NCBI RefSeq assembly: GCF_022836935.1 | Contig: NZ_CP083241.1 | Location: 62,001-126,000, forward strand | Direction: 5' to 3' | Source of the DNA: Ancylobacter polymorphus | Lineage (GTDB): Bacteria; Pseudomonadota; Alphaproteobacteria; Rhizobiales; Xanthobacteraceae | DNA length: 64,000 nucleotides | In this document: positions 16,404 through 25,088 of the stretch, in pieces | How positions within the stretch are numbered: the first letter of the stretch is position 1 | Layout: every line of letters starts with the position of its first letter | Program-made: the position numbers and the translations under genes | Notes under the pieces: generated by a model | Told to the model about the DNA's origin: nothing | Databases searched by the model: none | What the model saw: only the letters and a program-made list of their open reading frames with translations

Positions 16404-17302
16404 CCCCGGCGGCGCCCCGCCCCTCCACGGTCCGCCCGCGCCGGCGCAGCCTTGCCGAGCGGGGCTTCGACGGCGTAACGCTGCTGCTGGTTCCGGCGGC
16501 GCTGTTCGTGGTCCTGGTCTTCGTCTACCCGTTCGTCTACGGGCTGCTGCTCTCCTTCGCCCCCAAGGAAGGCGGAGTTTTCGGCAACTACATCCGCTTC
16601 TTCTCCGACCCCTATATGTACGGCACGATCTGGCTGACGCTGCGGCTCGCTTTGCCAGTGACGGTGCTCAACATCGCCCTCTCCGTGCCCATTGCAATGC
16701 AGGTCCGCCATATGCGGCGCCAGCGCCTGCTCACCACCATTCTCGTCCTGCCGATCACGCTCGGTACGGTGCTGGTGGCGGAAGGGCTGCTGAACTATCT
16801 CGGTCCGCAGGGCTGGCTGAACCGCACCATGATCCTGTTCGGCCTGATCGATCGCCCGATCCGTCTGGTGCACAATTACTGGGGCGTGTTCATATCGCTG
16901 GTTATCACCGGTTTTCCCTTCACCTTCCTGCTCACGCTGTCGATGATTTCGGGCATCGATCCGGCGCTGGAGCAGGCGGCGGCAACACTGGGGGCACGCG
17001 CGCGCAGCCGTTTCCGCCACATCGTACTGCCGCTCATCATCCCGGGCCTCGCCGTCACCTTCTGCCTCGCCTTCGTCGACGCTTTCTCGGTGTTCCCCTC
17101 AGCGGTGATGCTGGGCGCGCCGGCCGGCGAAACGCGAGTCATTTCCTTCGCGGCGGCGCAGGCCGCCTTCGAGCAGTACGACTATTCCTACGCCTCCGCG
17201 ATCGCGATGATCATGGCCGTGGTGCAGTTCGGCTTCGTCGGCCTGGTGCTGGCGCTGCGCCGGCTGTTCTACAAAGGGCCTGCGGGCGGCGGGAAAGGGT
17301 GA
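16400..17302 (+). CDS. ABC transporter permease (PotB type)
   Basis: 300 aa from the ATG that overlaps the ATPase stop. About six hydrophobic segments, and the EAA-type loop L-E-Q-A-A-A-T-L-G-A-R-A near residue 200. A basic, proline-rich leader of about 25 residues precedes the first span. Partner of the permease that starts at 17311. Confidence 0.92.
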   Translation: MTPAAPRPSTVRPRRRSLAERGFDGVTLLLVPAALFVVLVFVYPFVYGLLLSFAPKEGGVFGNYIRFFSDPYMYGTIWLTLRLALPVTVLNIALSVPIAMQVRHMRRQRLLTTILVLPITLGTVLVAEGLLNYLGPQGWLNRTMILFGLIDRPIRLVHNYWGVFISLVITGFPFTFLLTLSMISGIDPALEQAAATLGARARSRFRHIVLPLIIPGLAVTFCLAFVDAFSVFPSAVMLGAPAGETRVISFAAAQAAFEQYDYSYASAIAMIMAVVQFGFVGLVLALRRLFYKGPAGGGKG

Positions 17303-17310
17303 GCAGGACC

Positions 17311-18141
17311 ATGGAAACCGCCCTCGAAAAGCTCTGGAAGACGCTCGTCTGGGCTTTCATCATCTTTTTCGTGGTCAATGTGATCGCGATGATCTCGACC
17401 GTCGTGGTCAATTCCTTCGGCACGCGCTGGCTCAATTCCTGGCTGCCCGTCGCCTTCACCACCCGCTGGTACGCCTCCGCGTGGAAGGAGTTCCAACTCA
17501 GCGACGTGCTGCTGGTCACCTTCCAGATCGCGGGAGCGGTGGTGCTCATCTCCGCGCTGATCGGCGTGCCCGCCGCCTATGCGCTAGCGCGGCGGGACTT
17601 TCCCGGCAAGCCGCTGGTGATGCTGCTGTTCCTGCTGCCGCTTCTGGTGCCGCCGATCACCTTCGGCGTGCCGCTTGCCACCGTGCTGTACAAGGTCGGC
17701 CTCGCCGGCACGATGTGGGGCGTCATCGTCGCCAATCTGGTGCCGACCATCCCCTTCACCGTGGTGCTGATGATCCCGTTCATCGAGCAGATCGACCCGC
17801 GCGTGGAGGCGGCGGCGCGGGTGTTCGGGGCCGGAACCGGGCGGCTGTTCCTCCATGTGCTGCTGCCGCTGCTGCTGCCGGGCATTCTGGCGGCGACGCT
17901 GCTGGCCATGGTGCGCACCGTGTCAATGTTCGAGCTGACCTTCCTCACCGCCGGCCCCACCAGCCAGACGCTGGTTGTGGCGCTGTACTATTCGGTGTTC
18001 GCGGCCGGCGTGCGCGCCGGGCAGTCGATCGACGCCATGGCGGTCGTCTACATGCTCAGCACGCTGGTCTGGCTTCTCGTCGCCCTGCGCTTCGTCAATC
18101 CGACGCAGATCGTGGCGCGGGTAAAGAAGGCGCCAGCCTGA
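17311..18141 (+). CDS. ABC transporter permease (PotC type)
   Basis: 276 aa. The ATG at 17311 is preferred because AGCAGGA precedes it by five bases; a GTG at 17299 overlaps the previous stop, and the long open frame upstream is antisense-type noise. Six predicted spans and an EAA loop V-E-A-A-A-R-V-F-G-A-G. Last gene of the LacI operon; a strong hairpin follows 22 bases after the stop. Confidence 0.92.
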   Translation: METALEKLWKTLVWAFIIFFVVNVIAMISTVVVNSFGTRWLNSWLPVAFTTRWYASAWKEFQLSDVLLVTFQIAGAVVLISALIGVPAAYALARRDFPGKPLVMLLFLLPLLVPPITFGVPLATVLYKVGLAGTMWGVIVANLVPTIPFTVVLMIPFIEQIDPRVEAAARVFGAGTGRLFLHVLLPLLLPGILAATLLAMVRTVSMFELTFLTAGPTSQTLVVALYYSVFAAGVRAGQSIDAMAVVYMLSTLVWLLVALRFVNPTQIVARVKKAPA

Positions 18142-18163
18142 GCCGCCATCGGTCCCCCCACGA

Positions 18164-18196
18164 AAAAGCCTCGCTCCGGACAGGAGCGAGGCTTTT
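18164..18196. terminator. Bidirectional terminator
   Basis: A perfect 14-bp stem AAAAGCCTCGCTCC / GGAGCGAGGCTTTT around a 5-base loop. The stem itself carries A and T tracts on both sides, so it works in both directions. It separates the rightward ABC operon (ends 18141) from the leftward hexuronate operon (ends 18217). Confidence 0.92.
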
Positions 18197-18216
18197 GTCG
18201 TCGCGGGCGAAAGCGC

Positions 18217-19437
18217 TCAGTGATAGGCGGCGAGCGCGTCGTCCGGCAGGCGGTCGAGGGCTCGAAGGATGCCGCGCAATTCGCCGAGCCCCTTCATCCG
18301 CCCGGCGGCGGTGTAGCCGGGATTGACGATATTGTCGGATTCGAGATCGGCCAGCATGCGGTGGCCGTGGTCCGGACGCAGCACGATGCGGGTCTCGTCG
18401 GAACGGCGGCGGTTCTCGGCGAGCAGCACGGCGAGAACCGCCGGCATGTCGACATCGCCGTCGAGATGGTCGGCCTCCTGGAAGCCGAGTTGATCCGCGT
18501 CACGGCGCGTGGCGCGCAGATGGGTGAAGTAGATCCGTTTGACGAAATGCGCCGCCATGGCGGGCAGGTCGTTGTCTGGCCGCACGCCGAGGCTTCCGGT
18601 GCAGAAGCACAGGCCGTTGGCCGGCGCGGGCACGGCGGCGAACAGCGCGTCGAAGTCGGCGCGAGTGGAGGCGACGCGCGGCAGGCCGAAGAGCGGGCGC
18701 GGCGGGTCGTCGGGGTGCAGGGTCAGCCGCACGCCGAGGGCCTGCGCCACCGGCACGACAGCCTGCAGGAACGCGATCAGATTGGCACGCAGCCGCGCCG
18801 CGTCGATCGCGGCATAGGCGGCGAGGTGCTCGCGAAATTCGTCGAGGCTGAGCCCTTGCGTCGTGCCGCCTGGCAGGCCCGCCAGCACGGTGCGGATGAG
18901 CGCGACCACCTCGTCGTCGCTGAAGCCGTCGGCGACTTTGCTGGCCTCGGTACGCTGCGCCTCGCTGTAATCCGCCTCGGCGCCGGGGCGCTTGAGCACG
19001 TGAAGATCGAACGCCGCAAACCGCCGCTGGTCGAAGCGGAGCGCCGTCGCGCCGGTGGGCAGCGGCCAGTCGAGGTCGGTGCGGGTCCAGTCCAGCACCG
19101 GCATGAAATTATAGCAGACGATGCGCGGCCCGGCGGCTGCCACGGCTTCCAGGCTGGCGATCCAGACTTCGATGGCCTCGCGCGCCGCGCCGCCCTCGCG
19201 CTTGATCACATCGGCGACCGGAATGCTTTCGACGACCGACCAGCGCAGCGGCGTACGGCCCTGCGCCGTGTCCTCGATGATCGCGCGCCGCGCCTCGACC
19301 TCGGCACGCGTCCAGGCGACGCCAGGCGGCACATGGTGAAGGGCGGAAACGATGTCCGTCGCGCCCGCCTGCCGCGCATGATCGAGCGTCACCGGATCGC
19401 TCGGACCGAACCAACGCCAGCCTTCTCTGATCATCAT
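18217..19437 (-). CDS. uxuA: Mannonate dehydratase
   Basis: 406 aa. Converts D-mannonate to 2-keto-3-deoxygluconate in hexuronate breakdown. Family landmarks are seen along the length: G-W-R-W-F-G-P-S-D at the start, H-H-V-P-P-G, Y-N-F-M-P-V-L-D-W-T-R-T-D, L-H-P-D-D-P-P, F-C-T-G-S-L-G, and the C-terminal R-P-D-H-G-H-R-M with N-P-G-Y. These His, Cys, Asp and Arg positions build the metal site. The gene overlaps uxuB by 4 bases and ends just before the shared terminator. Confidence 0.95.
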   Translation of the reverse strand: MMIREGWRWFGPSDPVTLDHARQAGATDIVSALHHVPPGVAWTRAEVEARRAIIEDTAQGRTPLRWSVVESIPVADVIKREGGAAREAIEVWIASLEAVAAAGPRIVCYNFMPVLDWTRTDLDWPLPTGATALRFDQRRFAAFDLHVLKRPGAEADYSEAQRTEASKVADGFSDDEVVALIRTVLAGLPGGTTQGLSLDEFREHLAAYAAIDAARLRANLIAFLQAVVPVAQALGVRLTLHPDDPPRPLFGLPRVASTRADFDALFAAVPAPANGLCFCTGSLGVRPDNDLPAMAAHFVKRIYFTHLRATRRDADQLGFQEADHLDGDVDMPAVLAVLLAENRRRSDETRIVLRPDHGHRMLADLESDNIVNPGYTAAGRMKGLGELRGILRALDRLPDDALAAYH

Positions 19438-20930
19438 GCCTCCGGTCTGAATGCGTATCGCGCCACCGTGCGTCCTGCTCCGTGGCGATAGAGCGTCGAC
19501 AGCGCTGTGCGCACGGCGTCGACGAAGCGAGGGTCGGCGGCGAGGTCGGGGTCGAAGATCTCGCGCACACCGAGCAGCGCCGGCACCAGCGCCTCCGCTG
19601 ACGGCCCGGCCGCGTCCGCGAGCGCCCGGAGCCGGGCGGCGAGCGGGTCGCGCACGTCAATGGCCTGCCCCTGTTCGTCGATGCCGGTGACGAAACGCAT
19701 CCAGGCCGCGACCGCGAGCGCAAGACGGGGAATGGGAGCGCCGGACGCCAGACGCTCGCGGATCGTTTCCAGCAGCCGCTGCGGGAGCTTCTGCGAACCG
19801 TCCATCGCAATCTGACAGGTGCGGTGATGCAGCGCGGGATTGGCAAAGCGCTGCCGCAGCGCCGCCTTGTAGGCCGAAAGGTCAGTCCGCGCGGGCACGC
19901 GGAGGGTGGGCGTCACCTCATCGTCCATGAGGCCGCGAATGAACGGCTCGAAGCCGGGTGCCCGGATGGCCTCGGCGACGGTCCTGTAGCCGCCGAGGTA
20001 GCCGAGATAGGCAAGCGCGGAGTGCGCGCCGTTGAGAAGGCGCAGCTTCATCTTCTCGAACGGCTCGGCGTCGGCGACGAGTTCTGCGCCCGACTCCTCG
20101 AAGCGCGGCCGTCCGCCGGGGAAACCGTCCTCGATCACCCATTGCCGGAACGGCTCGGTGACCACCGGCCAGGCATCGGCGACCCCCAGCCGCGCCGCCA
20201 CCGCGTCGCGGTCGGCCGGCGTGGTCGCCGGAACGATCCGGTCGACCATGGTGCAGGGAAACGCCACCTCATTGGCCACGAAACGGCCGAGGCCGCCGTC
20301 GCGCAGGCCGGCCAGCTGGCTGGCGACGCGGCGCACCAGCCTGCCATTGGCGGGAAGGTTGTCACAGCACAGCACGGTAAAGGGCGCGATACCGGCCGCC
20401 CGGCGGCGGGCCAGCGCCTCGACCAGGAAACCGGGCGCGCTGCGCGGCCGTCCAGGCGAGGCGAGGTCGCGAACAATGTCCGGATGATCCGCGCGCAGGT
20501 CTCCTGTCGCAGGATCATGGCAATAGCCCTTCTCCGTCACGGTGAGCGAGACGATGCGCACCTGCGGCGACGCCATCGCCGCCAGCAGGGCGTCGGGCGC
20601 TTCGGGCGCCACGAGAAGACGGGATACGGAGCCGATGACACGCAGCCGCTCGCCCGCGCCATCGCGTTCGGACAGCGTGTAGAGACCATCCTGCGGCCCC
20701 AGCGCGTCGCGTGTATCGCCCGCGCGGAGACTGGCGCCGAGGATCGCCCAATCGCGCTCGCCGGCAGCCAGCCGATCGTCCACGAACACCGCCTGATGGG
20801 CCCGGTGAAAGGCGCCGATTCCGAGATGGACAATGCCGATGCGCGACTCCGCGCGATCATAGCCGGGCCGTGCGATATCGGCCGGCAGTCGGTTCAGCGC
20901 GGCATCGGACAGCCTCGGCCGTGCAGTCAT
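19434..20930 (-). CDS. uxuB: Mannitol dehydrogenase family, fructuronate reductase
   Basis: 498 aa, the usual size. NAD-binding N-domain begins G-I-V-H-L-G-I-G-A-F-H-R-A-H-Q; the C-domain carries the catalytic Lys and Asn in K-M-K-L-R-L-L-N-G-A-H-S-A-L-A-Y-L-G. Reduces fructuronate to mannonate, the substrate of the neighbouring UxuA. Polyol or tagaturonate reductase activity is also known in the family, and no separate tagaturonate reductase is present here although altronate dehydratase is, so it may serve both branches. Overlaps the regulator upstream and uxuA downstream by 4 bases each. Confidence 0.9.
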   Translation of the reverse strand: MTARPRLSDAALNRLPADIARPGYDRAESRIGIVHLGIGAFHRAHQAVFVDDRLAAGERDWAILGASLRAGDTRDALGPQDGLYTLSERDGAGERLRVIGSVSRLLVAPEAPDALLAAMASPQVRIVSLTVTEKGYCHDPATGDLRADHPDIVRDLASPGRPRSAPGFLVEALARRRAAGIAPFTVLCCDNLPANGRLVRRVASQLAGLRDGGLGRFVANEVAFPCTMVDRIVPATTPADRDAVAARLGVADAWPVVTEPFRQWVIEDGFPGGRPRFEESGAELVADAEPFEKMKLRLLNGAHSALAYLGYLGGYRTVAEAIRAPGFEPFIRGLMDDEVTPTLRVPARTDLSAYKAALRQRFANPALHHRTCQIAMDGSQKLPQRLLETIRERLASGAPIPRLALAVAAWMRFVTGIDEQGQAIDVRDPLAARLRALADAAGPSAEALVPALLGVREIFDPDLAADPRFVDAVRTALSTLYRHGAGRTVARYAFRPEA

Positions 20931-21727
20931 GGCAAGTCCTTATCTGCACCGGATGCGGCGCGCAGCGGGGTCGCCACGGTGTCGCCCTGAAGGCCGCGCT
21001 GGGCGTCCGGTTCGAAGAAATCCGGCCGCGCCCGCAGCAAATCGTCCAGCCCCGGCAGCACGTTCGCCAGATGCGCGCCCATCGCACGCTCCGCCGCCCG
21101 GGGATCGCGCGCGGCGAGGCCGTCGAGAATCGCCCGGTGTTCTTCCATGACCAGCGGGCGGTGACGGGAGATCGGCAGATGCAGCACGCGGCACCGATCG
21201 ATCTGCACCTTTTCCTGGCGCGCGACCCGCCACAAATTGGGATGGCCGGAGAGAATGGCGATACGCTGGTGAAACGCCTCGTCCTGAGCGTGAAACCCCG
21301 CCCAGTCGCTCGCCCGCTCGCTGGCTTCCTGCCGGTCAAGGACAAGCCGCAGAGCGGAAAGATCAGCCTCCGTCACCCGCGCCGCCGCATGGCGCACCGC
21401 AACGCACTCCAGCGCTTCGCGGATCACCATGCCGTCGCGCAGCGCTTCCAGGCTGATGCGTGACACGAAGGTCCCGCGCTGGGGAAAAATCTCGATCAGC
21501 CGCTCATCCGCCAGACGCAGCAGCGCCTCGCGGATCGGGGTGCGGCTCACGCCGTACTGCTCGGCGAGTTCCTTCTCGGAGACAGGCGTTCCCGGCAGCA
21601 TTTCCCCCCCGACGATGCGGTCCCGCAACTGCTCGTAAACCCGCGCCGATGCGGGAATGGCGCGCAACTGCGGCCTTTGCGCGAGAGGGAGGTGAGGCTG
21701 GGCGTCAGCATTCTTCACGGTTGGCAT
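20927..21727 (-). CDS. GntR family regulator, FCD subfamily (UxuR/ExuR-like role)
   Basis: 266 aa. Winged helix-turn-helix near residues 35-95 (L-R-D-R-I-V-G-G-E-M-L-P-G-T-P-V-S-E-K-E-L-A then Y-G-V-S-R-T-P-I-R-E-A-L), then an all-helical FCD ligand domain with the metal-binding pattern D-E-A-F-H. Leads the leftward uxuBA operon and is divergent from uxaA by 50 bases, the expected position for a regulator sensing a uronate intermediate. Confidence 0.92.
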   Translation of the reverse strand: MPTVKNADAQPHLPLAQRPQLRAIPASARVYEQLRDRIVGGEMLPGTPVSEKELAEQYGVSRTPIREALLRLADERLIEIFPQRGTFVSRISLEALRDGMVIREALECVAVRHAAARVTEADLSALRLVLDRQEASERASDWAGFHAQDEAFHQRIAILSGHPNLWRVARQEKVQIDRCRVLHLPISRHRPLVMEEHRAILDGLAARDPRAAERAMGAHLANVLPGLDDLLRARPDFFEPDAQRGLQGDTVATPLRAASGADKDLP

Positions 21728-21734
21728 GCTCCAA

Positions 21735-21746
21735 CTAATATATTAG
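21735..21746. promoter_or_regulatory. Candidate GntR operator
   Basis: CTAATATATTAG is a 12-base perfect palindrome and the only AT-rich patch in the 50-base divergent spacer between the GntR gene and uxaA. Position and symmetry fit autoregulation and control of both operons. Confidence 0.6.
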
Positions 21747-21777
21747 CATATCACCAAAGGCAACGGATCGGCAGGCG

Positions 21778-23322
21778 ATGAGCGACCAATCCCTCACCAC
21801 ACTTCGGACGGAGCCGCGCGTCATCCGGCTCGACGAGGCCGACAACGTCGTCATCGCGGTGGAGGCCATCCGGCCGTCCGACCGTGCGAGCGGCGTGGTG
21901 GCCCGGGAGAAGATACCGCAGGGGCACAAGATGGCGCTGCGCCGGGTGCGTGCCGGCGAGCCGCTGATCAAGTTCGGCCAACCCATTGGCGTCGCGAGCG
22001 CGGACATCGCTCCGGGCGACTGGGTGCATGTCCACAATGTCAGTGCCTCCGCCATGCCTGCGGGCGACCTCGATGCGGCACGGTTCGCGCCCGTGGATGA
22101 CCACGTCTCGTCCATCCCCTCGACATTCCAGGGTTTCCGACGCAGTGACGGCCGCACGGGCACCCGCAATTATATCGGCATCCTCACCTCGGTGAACTGC
22201 GCGGCCTCGGTGGCCCGCTTCGCCGCGGCGGCCATTGAGCGATCCGGCCTGCTCGAGGCCTATCCGAATGTCGACGGCATCGTGCCCATCGTCCACGGCA
22301 CCGGTTGCGGGCTCGCCGATCGCGGCGAGGGCTACGAGATGCTCCGCCGGACCCAGTGGGGCTATGCGTGTCACCCCAATTTCGCCGCCGTGGTCATGGT
22401 CGGCCTCGGCTGCGAGGTGCTGCAGATCGCCCGGATGAAGAAGGAATGCGGTGTTGAGGAGAGCGACGGTTTCCGCACGCTGACCATTCAGGAAACGGGC
22501 GGCACCCGCCGCACGGTCGACCAGATCACTGGAACAATCCGCGAGATGCTGCCGCGCGCCGCCGCCGCACGCCGGCAGACCCGCCCGGCCAGCGAATTGA
22601 TCCTCGGTTTGCAATGCGGCGGTTCGGACGGCTACTCGGCGCTGACGGCGAACCCGGCGCTGGGCTTCGCCTCCGATCTTCTAGTGGGCGACGGCGGCAC
22701 CTCCATCCTCTCCGAAACGCCGGAAGTCTACGGTGCCGAGCATCTGCTCATCCGCCGTGCCTTGCACCGCGACGTTGGCGACCGGCTCATGCAGCGGCTG
22801 CGCTGGTGGGAGGCCTACACCGCCCGCAACGGCGCGGAGATGAACAACAACCCTTCGCCGGGCAACAAGGCGGGTGGGCTGACGACGATATTGGAGAAAT
22901 CGCTCGGCGCGGTGGCCAAGAGCGGCCATGCCGCGCTGCGCGCCGTGCTGGAATATGCCGAGCCGGTGCGCACGTCCGGGCTGGTGTTCATGGACACGCC
23001 CGGTTTCGACCCGGTCTCTGCCACCGGCCAGGTCGCCGGCGGCGCCAATCTCATCTGCTTCACCACCGGTCGCGGCTCGGCCTTCGGCTGCAAGCCCGTG
23101 CCCTCGTTGAAGCTGGCGACCAACAGTGACATCTACCGCCGCATGAAGGATGACATGGACATCAATTGCGGCGAGATGCTCGAAGGCATCTCGCTGGAGG
23201 CCAAGGGACGGGAGATTTTCGATACGCTCCTGCGCGTGGCCTCGGGCGAGCGCACGAAGTCCGAATGTCTGGGCTATGGCGATGCCGAGTTCGTGCCCTG
23301 GCAGATCGGGGCGGTGATGTGA
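21778..23322 (+). CDS. uxaA: Altronate dehydratase
   Basis: 514 aa, about E. coli UxaA size. An N-terminal SAF domain (residues 15-90, with V-A-R-E-K-I-P-Q-G-H-K) is followed by the catalytic part: G-R-T-G-T-R-N-Y-I, H-G-T-G-C-G, G-L-G-C-E-V, L-Q-C-G-G-S-D-G-Y-S-A, and G-D-G-G-T-S-I-L-S-E-T-P-E. Iron-dependent removal of water from altronate gives 2-keto-3-deoxygluconate, the same product as UxuA. Its stop overlaps the GTG start of the next gene. Confidence 0.94.
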   Translation: MSDQSLTTLRTEPRVIRLDEADNVVIAVEAIRPSDRASGVVAREKIPQGHKMALRRVRAGEPLIKFGQPIGVASADIAPGDWVHVHNVSASAMPAGDLDAARFAPVDDHVSSIPSTFQGFRRSDGRTGTRNYIGILTSVNCAASVARFAAAAIERSGLLEAYPNVDGIVPIVHGTGCGLADRGEGYEMLRRTQWGYACHPNFAAVVMVGLGCEVLQIARMKKECGVEESDGFRTLTIQETGGTRRTVDQITGTIREMLPRAAAARRQTRPASELILGLQCGGSDGYSALTANPALGFASDLLVGDGGTSILSETPEVYGAEHLLIRRALHRDVGDRLMQRLRWWEAYTARNGAEMNNNPSPGNKAGGLTTILEKSLGAVAKSGHAALRAVLEYAEPVRTSGLVFMDTPGFDPVSATGQVAGGANLICFTTGRGSAFGCKPVPSLKLATNSDIYRRMKDDMDINCGEMLEGISLEAKGREIFDTLLRVASGERTKSECLGYGDAEFVPWQIGAVM

Positions 23323-24530
23323 GCGGCGCCCGGCCTGCGCCCAACAGGCACCCGGTCGCACTCTCTCCTTGCGGTGCTGACCTCGCCTCATGGGCGAGGG
23401 ATCAGTTCATTCCCTGTTGGGCGGAGCGTGTCATCCGGCCGGGCCGTGCCGGCTATGCCGAGGCATTCCGCTGGCACGACGGCGCGCCGTGCGAAGCAAT
23501 CGACCACACGACCATGGTCACCGGCCGGCTGGTCTATGCGTTCAGCATCGCCTACCGGTTCGACAGAAGGCCTCAGTTGCTCCGCGCAGCCGAGCATGGG
23601 CTGACATTCCTGCTCGACGCCTGCTGCCTGGGCCCGGGCCAGTTCGCGCATAGTGTGGGCCGCGCGGGCGAGGTGATCGATCCTCATGGCGATCTCTACG
23701 ACCTCGCCTTCGCTCTTCTGGCGCTCGGCGGCTACAGCGCCGCGAACGGGCGCGCGGATGTGCTTGCCGCCGCCCGCGCCATCGCCGACCGCCTGGATCA
23801 TGAACTGACGGATCCTCTGGGAGGTTACCGCGAACCGTGGAGCACGGGCGGCGTGCGTCTGCACTATCCGCAGATGCATTTGTTCGAAGCCTTCCTGATG
23901 CTCGCCGCAGCCGATCCCACCGGCGGATGGGACCGGCGCGCGGGCGGGATCCTCGCTCTCCTTTCTCGGCTTGTCGACGTGCAGGGAGCGCTCGACGAAG
24001 AATTCGGCGCGCGCTGGGAACGCCTTCCACCGGAGCAGCGACGCCGCGAAACCGGCCATCACTTCGAATGGGCCTGGCTGCTTTTCGTCTATACGACGGC
24101 CACCGGCTCGGCCGAGGCGCGCGACCTCGCCTGGCGTCTTTTTCACTACGGCCGAGCGACAGCGGGAATCGCCGAGACCTTACCCAATCGACCAATTCCC
24201 AATGCGATCGACGCCTGGGGCCAGCCGCTTCCTGTCGTCCGCCCGCTCTGGCCAACGCTGGAACTGGCGAAGGCTTCGTTAGCCGCCGCCAGCTTCGGCG
24301 AATCCGCCGATCTCTTCGCCTTATCCGATGCGGCTCTTGCGATTTTTACATCACGCATCAACCCTAACACCCTGACATGGGCGAATGACGATGCGGGGCA
24401 TCCTCGACACGAGAGTCTCAACGTTCCCGCGAGAACGCTTTATCACATTGTTCCGTGTCTTTTATTATGCGCCTGTGGAGCAGAGGTCTCTCAGTCGCAA
24501 TCGTCACTCAGTATAACCCGCCCGTTCTAG
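23319..24530 (+). CDS. AGE family epimerase/isomerase (N-acylglucosamine 2-epimerase / mannose isomerase)
   Basis: 403 aa from the GTG at 23319, which overlaps the uxaA stop. An alpha/alpha toroid protein; family motifs include the conserved H-G-D-L-Y-D-L-A-F, L-H-Y-P-Q-M-H-L-F-E-A-F-L and R-R-E-T-G-H-H-F-E-W-A-W-L-L with the catalytic His. The family interconverts mannose/fructose or epimerises acyl-hexosamines. Coupled to altronate dehydratase in a cluster that lacks uronate isomerase UxaC, it may supply that isomerase step or feed another sugar into the route. The last 15 residues look unconserved and the gene runs into a gene-poor region. Confidence 0.85.
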   Translation: MSGARPAPNRHPVALSPCGADLASWARDQFIPCWAERVIRPGRAGYAEAFRWHDGAPCEAIDHTTMVTGRLVYAFSIAYRFDRRPQLLRAAEHGLTFLLDACCLGPGQFAHSVGRAGEVIDPHGDLYDLAFALLALGGYSAANGRADVLAAARAIADRLDHELTDPLGGYREPWSTGGVRLHYPQMHLFEAFLMLAAADPTGGWDRRAGGILALLSRLVDVQGALDEEFGARWERLPPEQRRRETGHHFEWAWLLFVYTTATGSAEARDLAWRLFHYGRATAGIAETLPNRPIPNAIDAWGQPLPVVRPLWPTLELAKASLAAASFGESADLFALSDAALAIFTSRINPNTLTWANDDAGHPRHESLNVPARTLYHIVPCLLLCACGAEVSQSQSSLSITRPF

Positions 24531-24561
24531 AGAGCGCGCCTCAGGCGAGCGGTTAGGTCCC

Positions 24562-24823
24562 GGATTGATTGAATTGCTGCGGTGCCGCGACCGACATGTG
24601 CGTGCTTGTGACCGTGATGGACGCCGTCGACCGCGGCTACCTCATCGTTCTGATGGAATACGCGGTCTGCTCCTACTCCGACGATGGGCATGAAGCGGGG
24701 CTGGCGATTTATCGCACGCGGTTCGCCGAACACATCAGCGTCGTCCAAGCGGCAGATCTGGTCGAGCGACGAATGTGTCGTAGACTGCCGGCGGAATCGA
24801 CCACGCCGACTATAAGATCCTAA
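24562..24823 (+). pseudogene. Cysteine hydrolase (isochorismatase-like) C-terminal fragment
   Basis: An open stretch encodes G-A-A-T-D-M-C-V-L-V-T-V-M-D-A-V-D-R-G-Y, then D-G-H-E-A-G-L-A-I-Y-R-T-R-F-A-E-H-I, which matches the catalytic Cys strand and final helices of isochorismatase-fold amidases. The first two thirds of the gene, with the catalytic Asp and Lys, are absent. There is an ATG at 24569 but no sensible protein can form. I read it as a gene remnant left by deletion just after the hexuronate operon. Confidence 0.75.
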
Positions 24824-25088
24824 AAGCACTGCCGACGATGACGGCAAGAAACCAATCTCAAAGGTAAGGCCTCTGTCCAACAGGCGCTGCGAGCGGCTGT
24901 CGCACCGATCACTTCACTTTGCTGCCCTGTACCCGTTCAACGGTGGCCCTCTGGGTATCAAATCCATCTCCGAACCTAAAGAAGATCTGCCAGATGGTCA
25001 CCGCGCCCCAACGTGCGACCTGCACAAGGGCGGAGAAGAGGCAAAAGCCTCGCGGTGGCTCACACATATAATCCCTACCAGAACTGCT
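24824..25088. other. Intergenic, no gene seen
   Basis: 265 bases, lower in GC and with stops in all frames. Nothing recognisable; probably decayed sequence continuous with the hydrolase remnant. Confidence 0.4.

Noticed and set aside
16103..18141. Extended versions of the two PotB/PotC-type permeases (399 and 603 codons)
   Set aside because: The added N-terminal parts are out-of-frame readings of the upstream genes; membrane spans begin only after the coupled starts at 16400 and 17311.
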